Source: Xaviernesmea oryzae (GTDB lineage Bacteria; Pseudomonadota; Alphaproteobacteria; Rhizobiales; Rhizobiaceae). Taken from it: a stretch of 64,000 bases of DNA. The notes beneath the pieces are model-generated. The model searched no databases, had not been told where the DNA came from, and saw only the letters and a program-made list of their open reading frames with translations. Positions 42,469-51,777 of the stretch are shown here, one piece after another. The position numbers and the translations under genes were made by a program. The first letter of the stretch is position 1. Each line of letters begins with the position of its first letter. Where the stretch lies: the NCBI RefSeq assembly GCF_900109605.1, contig NZ_FOAM01000012.1, forward strand, positions 62,001 to 126,000. The letters are read 5' to 3'.

Positions 42469-43242
42469 ATGTTGAAGTCACTACAGGGGAAAACCGCCAT
42501 CGTCACAGGCGCCAGCCGGGGCATCGGCAAGGGCATCGCGCTGCGCTTCGGCGAGGCCGGGCTGAACGTCCTCGTCGTCTCGCGCAGCCAGGCGGATGCG
42601 GATGGCGTGGCGGGCGAAATCGGCGCGCGTGCCTCCGGTCTCGCCGCCGATGTCAGCACGGAGGAAGGCTGCGCGGCCATGGCGCAGGCCGCGCTGGCGC
42701 GCTACGGCGCCATCGATATTCTCTGCGCCAATGCCGGGATCTTTCCGGCGGCGAAACTCGGCGAGATGTCGGCTGCCGACTTCGACCATGTCGTCTCGAC
42801 GAACCTGAGAAGCACGTTCCTCAGCGTTTCGGCCGTTCTGCCGGCCATGACCAGTGCGGGCGCCGGGCGCATCATCATCACCTCGTCGATCACCGGCCCG
42901 ATCACGGGCTATCCCGGCTGGGCGCATTACGGCGCGAGCAAGGCCGGTCAGCTCGGCTTCATGCGCACGGCGGCCATCGAGCTGGCGCCCAGAAATATCA
43001 CCGTCAATGCGGTCCTGCCCGGCAACATCATGACGGAAGGGCTGGAGGGCAACGGGCCGGACTATATTGCCGCGATGGAGGCCTCCGTCCCGCTTCGCCG
43101 GCTCGGCACGCCGGCCGATATCGCCAACGCCGCCCTGTTCTTCGCCTCAGAGGAAGCCGCCTATATCACCGGCCAGTCGATCGTCGTCGATGGCGGCCAG
43201 ATCCTTCCGGAATCGCTCGGCGCGCTGGAGGCCATGGGCTAG
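42469..43242 (+). CDS. SDR-family oxidoreductase (FabG-like)
   Basis: A 257-residue classical SDR: TGASRGIG cofactor loop, NAGIFPAAKLGEM, catalytic Ser in IITSSITGP, YGASKAG, and the C-terminal YITGQSIVVDGGQ. It is similar to 3-oxoacyl-ACP reductase-like dehydrogenases with diverse substrates. The ATG at 42469 has AAAAGGGGG at good spacing. It is divergent from the PotD-like gene, so it may take part in the same pathway and share regulation (inference). Confidence 0.9.
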   Translation: MLKSLQGKTAIVTGASRGIGKGIALRFGEAGLNVLVVSRSQADADGVAGEIGARASGLAADVSTEEGCAAMAQAALARYGAIDILCANAGIFPAAKLGEMSAADFDHVVSTNLRSTFLSVSAVLPAMTSAGAGRIIITSSITGPITGYPGWAHYGASKAGQLGFMRTAAIELAPRNITVNAVLPGNIMTEGLEGNGPDYIAAMEASVPLRRLGTPADIANAALFFASEEAAYITGQSIVVDGGQILPESLGALEAMG

Positions 43243-43433
43243 CGGAATGCGTCTGATATTGGATACCCATCCGCGGGGGATATCGAGGATCAAAGATCAG
43301 AGCGCAAATCGTCATCCACAGGACAACGACGGTGACCGTCATAGCCCCGATCGCTCGCAGCCGCGCCCATTCCGCCCGGAGCGAGCGGTCGCGGCAGCGA
43401 GGTGCTCATCGCGACCGGACAGGATTGGTTCGC

Positions 43434-43607
43434 TCAATAATACCAGCTGCCGGCCGTCGGCATCCAGTAATAGAGCTCATAGTCGCGGCCATAACGCTCG
43501 GCGTCCGGGCGGTCGCGCTCGGCGGCATCGGCCGGAGGGCGCGGCAGCCCGTAGGGCCGGTGCAGGGCGAGGAACTTCGCGACAAGCTTCTGAAAACGCA
43601 TCGACAT
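43434..43607 (-). CDS. 57-residue Tyr/Pro-rich hypothetical protein
   Basis: A small basic N-terminus (SMRFQKLVAKFLALHRPYG) is followed by a charged linker and a Tyr-rich C-terminus (YGRDYELYYWMPTAGSWYY). The ATG at 43607 has a strong AAGGAGG site; an in-frame ATG at 43601 is a second choice. It has no membrane span or signal peptide and no family I recognise. The gene stands alone between the SDR gene and the flavoprotein gene. The quality of the ribosome site is the main support. Confidence 0.6.
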   Translation of the reverse strand: MSMRFQKLVAKFLALHRPYGLPRPPADAAERDRPDAERYGRDYELYYWMPTAGSWYY

Positions 43608-43807
43608 CACGCCTCCTTGAGTTGCTTCGCTGGTTTCACTGACGTCACGGGATCGCGTCGCGAATCCCGCGGCATGCTCTTCGCCCGCATGGCATCCTGC
43701 ATCTTCGATGCCGCCACCGGTGAAGCCTTGCATCAGTCCCTCGGTCGATCCCGCGCAAGGGGATTGGCCCGAAGGACGCTTCGCCCATGCACCTGGCCGC
43801 CTCGGTT

Positions 43808-45235
43808 TCAGCCGGCAGCCTGCGCATCGGCCGTCGTGCTGGCCAGGCCAGGCCAGTCGCTCAGGCTTGCGGCGGCGGCATAGGCCTGGGCGACGATCTC
43901 AGGCACGAGATCGATGTCCGGCAAGGTGCCGAGACCGAGCGGGCCCATGGCGAAGACGCCCTGGAAGCCCGATGCGCCATCCACCGCCCGGCCCGCCGGG
44001 TCCACGAGAATGCCGAGCTCCAGCTCGTCGCGGCGCACCAGCCCGTTTGACAGCAGCGCGCGGAAGAGCGGTGCCTCGGCGTCGGTCAGCCGGATGCGGC
44101 AATCGATCACCCTGTCGGCCTGCAACACCTCCAGCCCGCCGGATACCGAGAGCAGCACGCCATTGCGCGCGACCCGCTCGACCCGCGCCTTTTTCACCGT
44201 CACCGCGCCTTGGGTCAGGGCCGCGCGTAAGCGTTGGTCGTGTTCGGGCGGCAGGCGGTTTCGGTGGCTGTCATAGATCGGCTTGACGTGGCGCTTGAAG
44301 CGCCGGCGTTCCTCCGCGCTCAGGCCCTGCCACAGCGCCCCGGCCCGCAGGCGAAAATCATTCATGATGCCCTGCCAGCCGGACCCCTCCGCCTCGGCCT
44401 TTTCGGCGGCTTCGCGCAGGAAGCGGAAGGCACCGCTGAGCGTCGTGGGCAGCGGCCTGTCAGGCACGATGCGACCGACGGCATCGCGCCGGTGCGCGCG
44501 CGGCAGAAAGCCGGAGGCCGAAATCAGCGTGACATGATCGGCCTCGCCGGCAGCGAGCAGCTTCAGGGCGCGATCGACCGCATGAATGCCGCCGCCAATG
44601 ACGATTGCCCGTTCGGCCCGTGCCGCGCCTGCCTCCGCCTGCAACGGCGGGGCCAGTCCGTAGCCGGTGGCCAGGAACAGCGCGCCGACATGCACGGTCT
44701 CGCTCTCCCCCGACAGCCACAGCCCGCCTTGCGGATCGCGCGCAACGCCAAGCACCGCCTCAGGCCGGATCTGCACGATGGCATCCGGCCGCTGGCGCAG
44801 CGCCTCGGAGAAGCGTTGATAGACATAGGCGCTGAACAGCTCGCGCGAGACGAAAGCGTGGTCGGACGCGCCGGGTGCCGGGTCGATGGTCGTGCCGCCC
44901 TCCCCGGCATCCTCTCCGGCCTCGCGGCGGGTGCGGTCCTGCTCGTCCAGCCAGGCCTTGAAATCAGCGCGGTCCTCGGGATCGATCGAGAGATCGCGCA
45001 CGCGGCTGTTCAGCACACTGCCGCCCGGCCCGACGCTCTCGCCGCCATGGATCTTCGGATGGGGATCGTAGAGCACCAGATGAAAGGCCGGGCGAAACCG
45101 CCGCAGCAAGGCAATCGCGGTTATGATGCCGGTAAAGCCACGCCCGACGATGGCGATGCGCGGCAGGCTGCGCGCCTGCCCCGTTTCCGCCACGGCCTCC
45201 AGCCTGACAGGCGATCCGGCATTTTGTACCGTCAT
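43808..45235 (-). CDS. FAD/NAD(P)-binding protein (HpaA/NAD_binding_9-like)
   Basis: A 475-residue flavoprotein with an N-terminal Rossmann motif (IAIVGRGFTGIITAIALLRRF) and a second nucleotide-binding segment (AIVIGGGIHAVDRAL). It matches the group of single-gene FAD/NAD(P)-binding proteins with DPHPKIHGGESVGPG near the flavin site. The chemistry is unknown. The ATG at 45235 has GGAGAGGAG 7 bases upstream; the frame to 45409 is not supported. Confidence 0.8.
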   Translation of the reverse strand: MTVQNAGSPVRLEAVAETGQARSLPRIAIVGRGFTGIITAIALLRRFRPAFHLVLYDPHPKIHGGESVGPGGSVLNSRVRDLSIDPEDRADFKAWLDEQDRTRREAGEDAGEGGTTIDPAPGASDHAFVSRELFSAYVYQRFSEALRQRPDAIVQIRPEAVLGVARDPQGGLWLSGESETVHVGALFLATGYGLAPPLQAEAGAARAERAIVIGGGIHAVDRALKLLAAGEADHVTLISASGFLPRAHRRDAVGRIVPDRPLPTTLSGAFRFLREAAEKAEAEGSGWQGIMNDFRLRAGALWQGLSAEERRRFKRHVKPIYDSHRNRLPPEHDQRLRAALTQGAVTVKKARVERVARNGVLLSVSGGLEVLQADRVIDCRIRLTDAEAPLFRALLSNGLVRRDELELGILVDPAGRAVDGASGFQGVFAMGPLGLGTLPDIDLVPEIVAQAYAAAASLSDWPGLASTTADAQAAG

Positions 45236-45608
45236 GAACGCGCTCCTCTCCTGACGCAGCCACTGCAGCACGCGCGGCGGGCAAAACCCTGCGCAGCCAT
45301 TAATACTCCACAAAAATAATAGAAATCTTCTGCGCAAAGGCAAGCGCCAATTGCGGCGCCCGGCCAGCCACAAGGACGGCGCCGCCTTGATCCGGCAGCC
45401 AGGCCGCACATCCCCGACGGCGCGCCCTGCATGCGAAGATGCGATTCAAAGCCACGCTAAACAAGTGAAATACCATGCATTTTTCAAAGCCTGCCGGCGT
45501 GGGCCGGTGTTTTTCTTTTTCGCCTTCGTCTTGGATAGAAGCCGGAACTTATGCCCCTCTCAGCGGCTTTCTGCTGCTATCAGGGCGTCCTTGCGCGCCC
45601 CTTCATGC
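45236..45608. other. Divergent intergenic region of flavoprotein and Mfd-like genes
   Basis: About 370 bp without a supported gene. It holds the promoters of both neighbours. The open frame on the plus strand continues from the Mfd-like gene but shows no family features. No clear operator was found. Confidence 0.4.
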
Positions 45609-48600
45609 ATGAGGTTCCGCGTGCCGGCAGGCTCTTCTCTTCAGACGATCGCGCCCCCCTCCACGTTCAAGCAAAGCATGGCCGATGCGCCGGCGAGGCT
45701 CGCCGGAGATCGGGACAGTCATCCGACATCCGTCCTGACCGACGATCCGGTGGTGGAGCCGGCCGAGGCGCCGGCAGGTGAGTCCGAGACGGCTGGCTTT
45801 GCGCAGACCGATGCCCCCGCCGGGCTGATCGCGCTTCATCTCTTGCGCGCGTTGAAGGCCGATACGCAGCGGCTTGTCTATGTCGCCCGTTCCGAGGCCG
45901 AGGCGCTTGGCGTGGCCGAGGCGCTCTGCGCGCTAAAGCCCGAGGCCGAGCCGATCCTGCTGCCGCCCTGGGACTGCCTGCCCTATGACCGGGTCGAGCC
46001 ATCGCGCCAGGCAATGGGCCGGCGGATGGATGCGCTGCGTGTCTGGCTGGAGGATGGCGGGCGCAACCGCCGCCTGCTCGTCACCTCGCTGGATGCGCTG
46101 CTGCAGCGCGTGGCGCCGAAACAGGTCATCCTGGCGGCACGCTACAGCCTTGCCGTTGGCGACGCCTTCGAGCGCGACAGCTTCACCGATTTCGTCGAGC
46201 GGATGGGCTATCTTGCCGACGGCGTCGTCGACGAGCCGGGCGAGGTGGCGCTGCGCGACGAGGTGGTGGAGATCTTCCCCGCCGGCGGCCGCCTGCCGAT
46301 GCGCATCATGCTGGCCGAGGACGGCACCATCGAGGCGCTGCGCTTCTATGATCCGCTGAGCCAGCGAACGGTCGAAACGCGTGAGGAGATGGTGTTCGGC
46401 CCGGCCAGCGAGCTGGTCTTCGAGACACGCGAGGAGGCAGAAGCCGCCCGCGCCGCGCCGGCCTGCGACATGGAACGACGCCTTCTGCGCCGCTATGAGA
46501 CGCTGGTGCCGGTGCTCGACATCCTGCCGCCCGCCCGCCTGCTCTTTGCCGAAAGCCTTCTGGCCGAAGATGGCGAAGGCCGCGTCGAAAGCCAGATCGC
46601 GCTGATCGAGGACGCCCGCAACGCCGCGCGCGATCTTGGCGCCGCCCCGCCGGCCCAGGGCTCGCTCTATCTTTCGCAGGCAGACTGGAAAGAGACGCTG
46701 AGGGCGCATGAGACCGAGGCCCTGGCGCCCGCAAGCGCACATCCGGCCCAATGGCCGACCGCCAGCGATCTCGGCGCCTGGGCAGATCTCGTCGCGCAAA
46801 GACGCAAGGCGGGCGCGCGCCTGCTATGGACCGGTGCGCATCCGCGCTTTTCCGCCTGGCTGAAGCGGCTGGCGCGCCGGCTCGACACGCCCATCGACAC
46901 GGTCGCCGATCTCGAAGCGGCAGAGGCCGCGCCCAAGGGCGCGCTGATGACGGCCGCGCTGCCGCTGGCCGATGGGTTCAGCGATGCCGAAACGTCTCTA
47001 GAAATCGTCACCGCGCAGGATCTTTTCGGCGCCGCGCTACAGACCTCCGAAACCGGCGATGCCGCGCTCCAGCCGCAAGAGCTGGGGCTCGGCGATCTCG
47101 TCGTTCATCAGGATCACGGCCTTGGCCGGTTGCAGACGCTGGAGACCATCGAGGTGGACGGCCTGCGGACCGATGCCGCCAGGCTTGACTATCACGGCGG
47201 CGCCTCGTTGCTGGTGCCGATGCGCGATTTCGGCCGGCTCTGGCGCTATGGCGCCGCAAGCGAGGCCGTGACGCTCGACCGGCTGCACACCGAGGCCTGG
47301 GCGAAGAAGCGCGCGGAGGTCAGCCGCGAAATCGATCTCTCCGCCCGGCGCATCGCCAAGCTGACGAAAATCAGGGCCGGCATCGAGGCCCCGCGTCTGG
47401 TGCCGGACAAGCGCGCCTTTCACCGTTTCGTGCTGCGCTTTCCCTATCCGGAAACGCGCGACCAGACGGCAGCGATTGCCGCCTTGCTCGCCGATCTTGG
47501 CTCTGGCCGCCCGATGAACCGGCTGATCTGCGGCGATGTCGGCTTCGGCAAAACCGAAATTGCCTTGCGCGCGGCTGCGGCCGCCGCCTTTTCCGGCCAT
47601 CAGGCGATCGTGGTGGCGCCGACCACGGTTCTGGCGCGCCAGCATGCCCTGACCTTCGAGCGGCGCTTTGCCGGCACCGGCAAGCGGGTTGCGCTGCTCT
47701 CCCGGCTGGTCAAGCCGGCCGAGATCAAGCGCATCAAGGCCGGGCTGGCCGATGGATCGGTCGATATCGTCGTCGCCACCTCGGCAATCCTAGCCAAGGA
47801 TGTGCACTTCGCGCGTGCGGGCCTGCTCGTTATCGATGAGGAGCACCGCTTCGGCGCGCGCGACAAGGCGGCGATGCGCAAGCTCGGACTCGGCCTGCAT
47901 GTGCTGGTGATGAGCGCGACGCCGATCCCGCGCACGCTGCAGGAGGCGCTGGTCGGCCTGCAGGAGGTCAGCCTGCTGACCACGCCGCCGGCCCGACGCC
48001 GGCCGGTGCGCACCTTCCTCTGCCCCTTCGACCGCGCCACCATGGCAACGGCGCTGCGGCGGGAAAAGCGCCGCGGCGGCCAGTCCTTCCTGGTGGTGCC
48101 GGAGATCGAGGAGATCGACGCGGTCAAGGAGATCCTGGCTGGGATCGTTCCGGACCTCTCGGTCGTCGTCGCCCATGGGCGCATGCCGCCGGCGGCGGTG
48201 GACGAGGCGGTGGTGGGGTTTGCCGAAGGCCGGGGCGATGTTCTCCTGTCGACCAACCTCATCGAAAGCGGGCTCGACGTGCCCGGCGCCAACACGATCT
48301 TCATCTGGCGGGCGGATCGCTTCGGCCTTGCCCAGCTGCACCAGCTGCGCGGCCGGGTGGGCCGTGGCCGGGCGCAGGGCATTGCCTATCTCCTGGCCAG
48401 CGACGACATGGCCGAGGAGACGCGCGAGCGTCTGAGCGTGCTGACGGCGCATGACCGGCTCGGCGACGGGCTGGCCATCAGCCGCCGCGACCTCGACCTG
48501 CGCGGCACCGGCGATCTCTTCGGCGAGGAGCAGGCCGGCCATGTCAAGGTGATCGGCACGGGCCTCTATCAGGACATGCTGGCGGCCGCTCTGGCCGGCG

Positions 48601-49046
48601 GCAAGGCCAAGGCTGCGGACCTCTTCGCCACGCCGGAGATCCGCCTGGGGCTGGAAGGCCTGCTGCCGGAGGATTATGTGCCGGACGCGGCGGTGCGGCT
48701 CAATCTCTATGCCCGCCTGCTCAAGGCGGCGCGTATCGAGGAGATCGATACGTTGGAGGCCGAGATCGAGGACCGCTTCGGCGAGCCGCCGGACGAGGCG
48801 CGCCTGCTCCTGCGGCTGTCGCGGCTTTCCGTCGCGGCCCGACGGGTAGGGCTTTCCACCATCGAAGGCGGACCGCTGGCGCTGGCGCTCACGCCGTCGC
48901 GCAAGCCGCCGGCCACGCTCGTCAAGCGGCTGAAGGCCGCCGGCCCGCTGAAGCAAAAGGATGCCAGGCTGATCCTGCCGCTCGAAACCCGGGATGGTCT
49001 CGACCGGTTAGCGCGTCTGGAGGATCTTCTCGGCCTGTCCGGCTAG
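45609..49046 (+). CDS. Mfd-like transcription-repair coupling translocase
   Basis: About 1145 residues with the Mfd order of domains. A UvrB-like N-terminal part (LLPPWDCLPYDRVEPSRQAMGRRMDAL) lacks Walker A, as in Mfd. The RNA polymerase interaction domain follows (LGLGDLVVHQDHGLGRLQTLE). The RecG-like translocase has motif I GDVGFGKTEIAL, motif II DEEHRFG, SATPIPRTL and QLHQLRGRVGRGR, and a D7-like C-terminus is present. It should push stalled RNA polymerase off DNA. Several residues differ from typical Mfd (TNLIESGLDVPGANT), so it may be a second, diverged copy. The start is uncertain: ATG 45609 or 45678. Confidence 0.85.
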   Translation: MRFRVPAGSSLQTIAPPSTFKQSMADAPARLAGDRDSHPTSVLTDDPVVEPAEAPAGESETAGFAQTDAPAGLIALHLLRALKADTQRLVYVARSEAEALGVAEALCALKPEAEPILLPPWDCLPYDRVEPSRQAMGRRMDALRVWLEDGGRNRRLLVTSLDALLQRVAPKQVILAARYSLAVGDAFERDSFTDFVERMGYLADGVVDEPGEVALRDEVVEIFPAGGRLPMRIMLAEDGTIEALRFYDPLSQRTVETREEMVFGPASELVFETREEAEAARAAPACDMERRLLRRYETLVPVLDILPPARLLFAESLLAEDGEGRVESQIALIEDARNAARDLGAAPPAQGSLYLSQADWKETLRAHETEALAPASAHPAQWPTASDLGAWADLVAQRRKAGARLLWTGAHPRFSAWLKRLARRLDTPIDTVADLEAAEAAPKGALMTAALPLADGFSDAETSLEIVTAQDLFGAALQTSETGDAALQPQELGLGDLVVHQDHGLGRLQTLETIEVDGLRTDAARLDYHGGASLLVPMRDFGRLWRYGAASEAVTLDRLHTEAWAKKRAEVSREIDLSARRIAKLTKIRAGIEAPRLVPDKRAFHRFVLRFPYPETRDQTAAIAALLADLGSGRPMNRLICGDVGFGKTEIALRAAAAAAFSGHQAIVVAPTTVLARQHALTFERRFAGTGKRVALLSRLVKPAEIKRIKAGLADGSVDIVVATSAILAKDVHFARAGLLVIDEEHRFGARDKAAMRKLGLGLHVLVMSATPIPRTLQEALVGLQEVSLLTTPPARRRPVRTFLCPFDRATMATALRREKRRGGQSFLVVPEIEEIDAVKEILAGIVPDLSVVVAHGRMPPAAVDEAVVGFAEGRGDVLLSTNLIESGLDVPGANTIFIWRADRFGLAQLHQLRGRVGRGRAQGIAYLLASDDMAEETRERLSVLTAHDRLGDGLAISRRDLDLRGTGDLFGEEQAGHVKVIGTGLYQDMLAAALAGGKAKAADLFATPEIRLGLEGLLPEDYVPDAAVRLNLYARLLKAARIEEIDTLEAEIEDRFGEPPDEARLLLRLSRLSVAARRVGLSTIEGGPLALALTPSRKPPATLVKRLKAAGPLKQKDARLILPLETRDGLDRLARLEDLLGLSG

Positions 49047-49184
49047 GCTTGGGTCACTCCCCGCCGCGCACCGCCTCCCATCCTTCGCCTGCCGATGACC
49101 CTTGACGGACAGCCGGCGAACATGATGGAACGATGACAGGCGCCGTGTTTCACGGCGCTTTCGCGATCATCGCCGGGGGCGCGC

Positions 49185-50279
49185 TTGCCGCATCTTCTGA
49201 CAGCCCAGGACGCCGCACGCAAGGCGGGCGCGGCACAAAAGGACGCCCCACGCAAAAGCGGGACGGACGATGGCGTGGGCAAGCTGAAGGTCGGCTTTAT
49301 CCTGGCCAAGTCCTTCACGCTATCGGCCTTTTCGCTCTTCGTCGACACGCTGAGGCTCGCCTCCGACGAACGCGACCGCTCCGGGCGGGTGCTGGCCGAC
49401 TGGGACGTGCTGGGCAGCACGCGGCTGCTGATCCGCTCCAGCTGCGGTGTGCAGGTGGCGCCCACCTGCGATTTCGTCGCCCCGCCCCGCTTCGACGTGC
49501 TGGTCGTCTGCGGCGGCCTGCTTTCGGTGGACAAGCCGGTGGACGAAGACACCGTGCGCTATCTGAAGGAGGCAGCCAGGCTGCGCGTGCCGCTGATCGG
49601 GCTTTGCACCGGCACCTTCATCCTGGCCGAGGCCGGATTGATGCGCCAGCACCAGACCTGCGTGAGCTGGCTGCATCATGACGAGTTTCGCCAGCGCTTC
49701 CCCGATCATCCGGTGCGCTCCGACCGGCTGTATAATTTCGACGGCCAGCGCGGCTCCTGCGCCGGCGGCAGCGCCTCGGCGGACATGGCGGCCTCGCTCG
49801 TGCGCGCCAAGATCAGCCGCAAGGCCGAGATCAACGCGCTGGAAGTGCTGCAGATCGACCGGGCGCGCAAGCCGACGGACACGCAATCGCGAAAGCCGCT
49901 CGAAGACACGCTGGACACCAGCGCCGCCGATCCGCGCATTCGCGCCGCGCTGATCACCATGGAGCAGAACCTGGCAGACCCGCGCTCGATCGAGGCGATC
50001 GCCGACAGCATCGGCATGTCGCGCCGGCAGATGGAGCGGATCTTCCAGGTCAGCCTCGGCATGTCGCCCGCTCAGGCCTATAATCTCATGCGGCTGAAAA
50101 AGGCGCATGCGCTGATGTCGCAGTCCCCGGCGGCGCTGATCGATATCGCGCTCGATGTCGGCTTTCACAGCGCCGCCCATTTCGCCCGCGCCTTCAAGCG
50201 GGTCTATGGCATCGCCCCTTCCCGCCTGCGCCAGACGGCCAGTGTCGAGGATGGCGCGACGCGGCGCCCCGTGCGCTGA
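49185..50279 (+). CDS. GlxA-family transcriptional regulator (DJ-1/PfpI domain plus AraC HTH)
   Basis: A 364-residue regulator with an N-terminal DJ-1/PfpI-like domain (FDVLVVCGGLLSVDKPVD, LIGLCTGTFILAEAGLM; the Cys of LCTGT is kept) and a C-terminal AraC helix-turn-helix pair (IEAIADSIGMSRRQMERIFQVSLG and IDIALDVGFHSAAHFARAFKRVYG). Relatives control glycine-betaine or arginine-type catabolism. The start is uncertain: a TTG at 49185 fits a GGGGG site, and a GTG about 30 codons later is possible. No obvious target operon adjoins it. Confidence 0.9.
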   Translation: MPHLLTAQDAARKAGAAQKDAPRKSGTDDGVGKLKVGFILAKSFTLSAFSLFVDTLRLASDERDRSGRVLADWDVLGSTRLLIRSSCGVQVAPTCDFVAPPRFDVLVVCGGLLSVDKPVDEDTVRYLKEAARLRVPLIGLCTGTFILAEAGLMRQHQTCVSWLHHDEFRQRFPDHPVRSDRLYNFDGQRGSCAGGSASADMAASLVRAKISRKAEINALEVLQIDRARKPTDTQSRKPLEDTLDTSAADPRIRAALITMEQNLADPRSIEAIADSIGMSRRQMERIFQVSLGMSPAQAYNLMRLKKAHALMSQSPAALIDIALDVGFHSAAHFARAFKRVYGIAPSRLRQTASVEDGATRRPVR

Positions 50280-50827
50280 GGGCAACAGGGTGCGCACGCG
50301 CTTTGCTTGCCGCTGGCGGCCGCGCTGAGGTCAATCGACAAGCGCTACCATGCTGATCAGGTAAAACGTGGCATCCCGGCGGCCAATTCGGAAGCTTAAG
50401 GTTACACATTGTCACCGACAGCAATATACAGAAACAACCTAAAGGAGCATTCGAGCGTGAAATGCGCACCGTAAGCGCGCCGCCGACATGGGCGTTTGAC
50501 GTCGCCGAGGGGTGCGGTAACGAACGACTTTGTAGGCCCGATGCTTTCATTTCAAGGTTCAATTAATTTCCTTTCACGCGAAAACGGGAAAGAATGGCAC
50601 ATCCGCAGCGCGAAATGCCTGCGTAGTCGCCAATCCCTTAAAATTGGGTGCTCGAGATTTACCTCTTCTCAACCAATGCTGCGCTGCGGCGGCCATTGCG
50701 AAAAAACAACCGATGGTTCAGCTGTTTTTTCGCGAAACGGGCCCTAAGCGGCCATTCAATAAACTGTTGTTTAAGTCTTGCGGAAAAACATGGCGTTCAC
50801 GTTCAAAGCTAGTTTTCGGGGGGCCCG
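50280..50827. other. Gene-free leader region with a long inverted repeat
   Basis: About 550 bp, more AT-rich than its surroundings, with no supported coding frame. At 50698-50708 and 50723-50733 a perfect 11-bp inverted repeat (GCGAAAAAACA / TGTTTTTTCGC) encloses a 14-base loop, about 95 bp before the binding-protein gene. It could be an attenuator or a regulator site for the chemosensory pair downstream. Confidence 0.5.
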
Positions 50828-51757
50828 GTGGGCAAGAGACTTTTCGTGACCATGGCATTGCTGCTTGCGACAAGCGCCGCCAATGCACAGACGATCGCGG
50901 TATCGACCGCGAAGCTGGATACATACCGCGCGATCCTTCTCGATGCCATCAAGGCCAGTGCCAAGGCCCAGCCAGGCGTCACCGTCACGGTGGACGACGC
51001 CAAGGGCGACAGCCAGACACAACTCGCCCATCTTCGCAAATATGCCGAGGACAAGGTGAGCGCGATCATCGTCATCCCCTCGGATGGCGATATGGGGCCG
51101 CAGCTGACCGAGATCGCCCAGAAGGCCGGCATTCCGCTGATCTATGTCAACACCGAGCCGGCGAACCTCGCCGATCTGCCAGACAACCAGGTGCTGGTCG
51201 CTTCCAACGAGAAAGAATCCGGCACGCTTGAGACGGCCGAAGTCTGCCGCCTGATGAAGGGCAAGGGCAAGGCCGTGGTGCTGATGGGCGAGCCCTTCCA
51301 CTCCGCCGCCCGCGCCCGCACCCAGGATGTCGACGATGTGCTCGCTCGCCCGGAATGCCAAGGCATCCAGATCGTCGAGCGCCAGGCTGCCTACTGGTCG
51401 CGCGACGACGCCGACCAGCAGATGCGCGAATGGCTGAAGGCCGGTGTCGCCTTCGATGCCGTGATCGCCAACAATGACGAGATGGCGCTGGGCGCCATCC
51501 GCGCGCTGAAGCAGGCCGGCCGGCCGATGAAGGACGTGGTGGTGGCCGGCGTGGATGCGACCGACGACGCGCTGGCCGCGATGGTCGCGGGCGATCTCGA
51601 CGTCACCATTCTGCAGAACGCCGCCGGCCAGGGCAAGGCGGCGATCGACGCTGCGCTGAAGCTCGCCAAGGGCGAGAAGGTGCCGCGCGAAAACTATGTG
51701 CCGTTCGAGCTGGTGACGCCTGAAAACGTTGCCAAATATCTTCCGAAGAGCCAGTGA
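50828..51757 (+). CDS. Periplasmic sugar-type binding protein paired with a chemoreceptor
   Basis: A 309-residue RbsB-like binding protein with a signal peptide ending near NAQT (residues about 1-21). Its two lobes read [49 protein letters not shown] and [14 protein letters not shown]. Such proteins bind sugars, polyols or rhizopine-like inositol compounds. The start is a GTG at 50828 after GGGGGG. No permease or ATPase gene is near; instead the gene is followed directly by a chemoreceptor, so it probably serves taxis rather than uptake (inference). Confidence 0.88.
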   Translation: MGKRLFVTMALLLATSAANAQTIAVSTAKLDTYRAILLDAIKASAKAQPGVTVTVDDAKGDSQTQLAHLRKYAEDKVSAIIVIPSDGDMGPQLTEIAQKAGIPLIYVNTEPANLADLPDNQVLVASNEKESGTLETAEVCRLMKGKGKAVVLMGEPFHSAARARTQDVDDVLARPECQGIQIVERQAAYWSRDDADQQMREWLKAGVAFDAVIANNDEMALGAIRALKQAGRPMKDVVVAGVDATDDALAAMVAGDLDVTILQNAAGQGKAAIDAALKLAKGEKVPRENYVPFELVTPENVAKYLPKSQ

Positions 51758-51777
51758 CAGAGCCGGGAACCACGACC

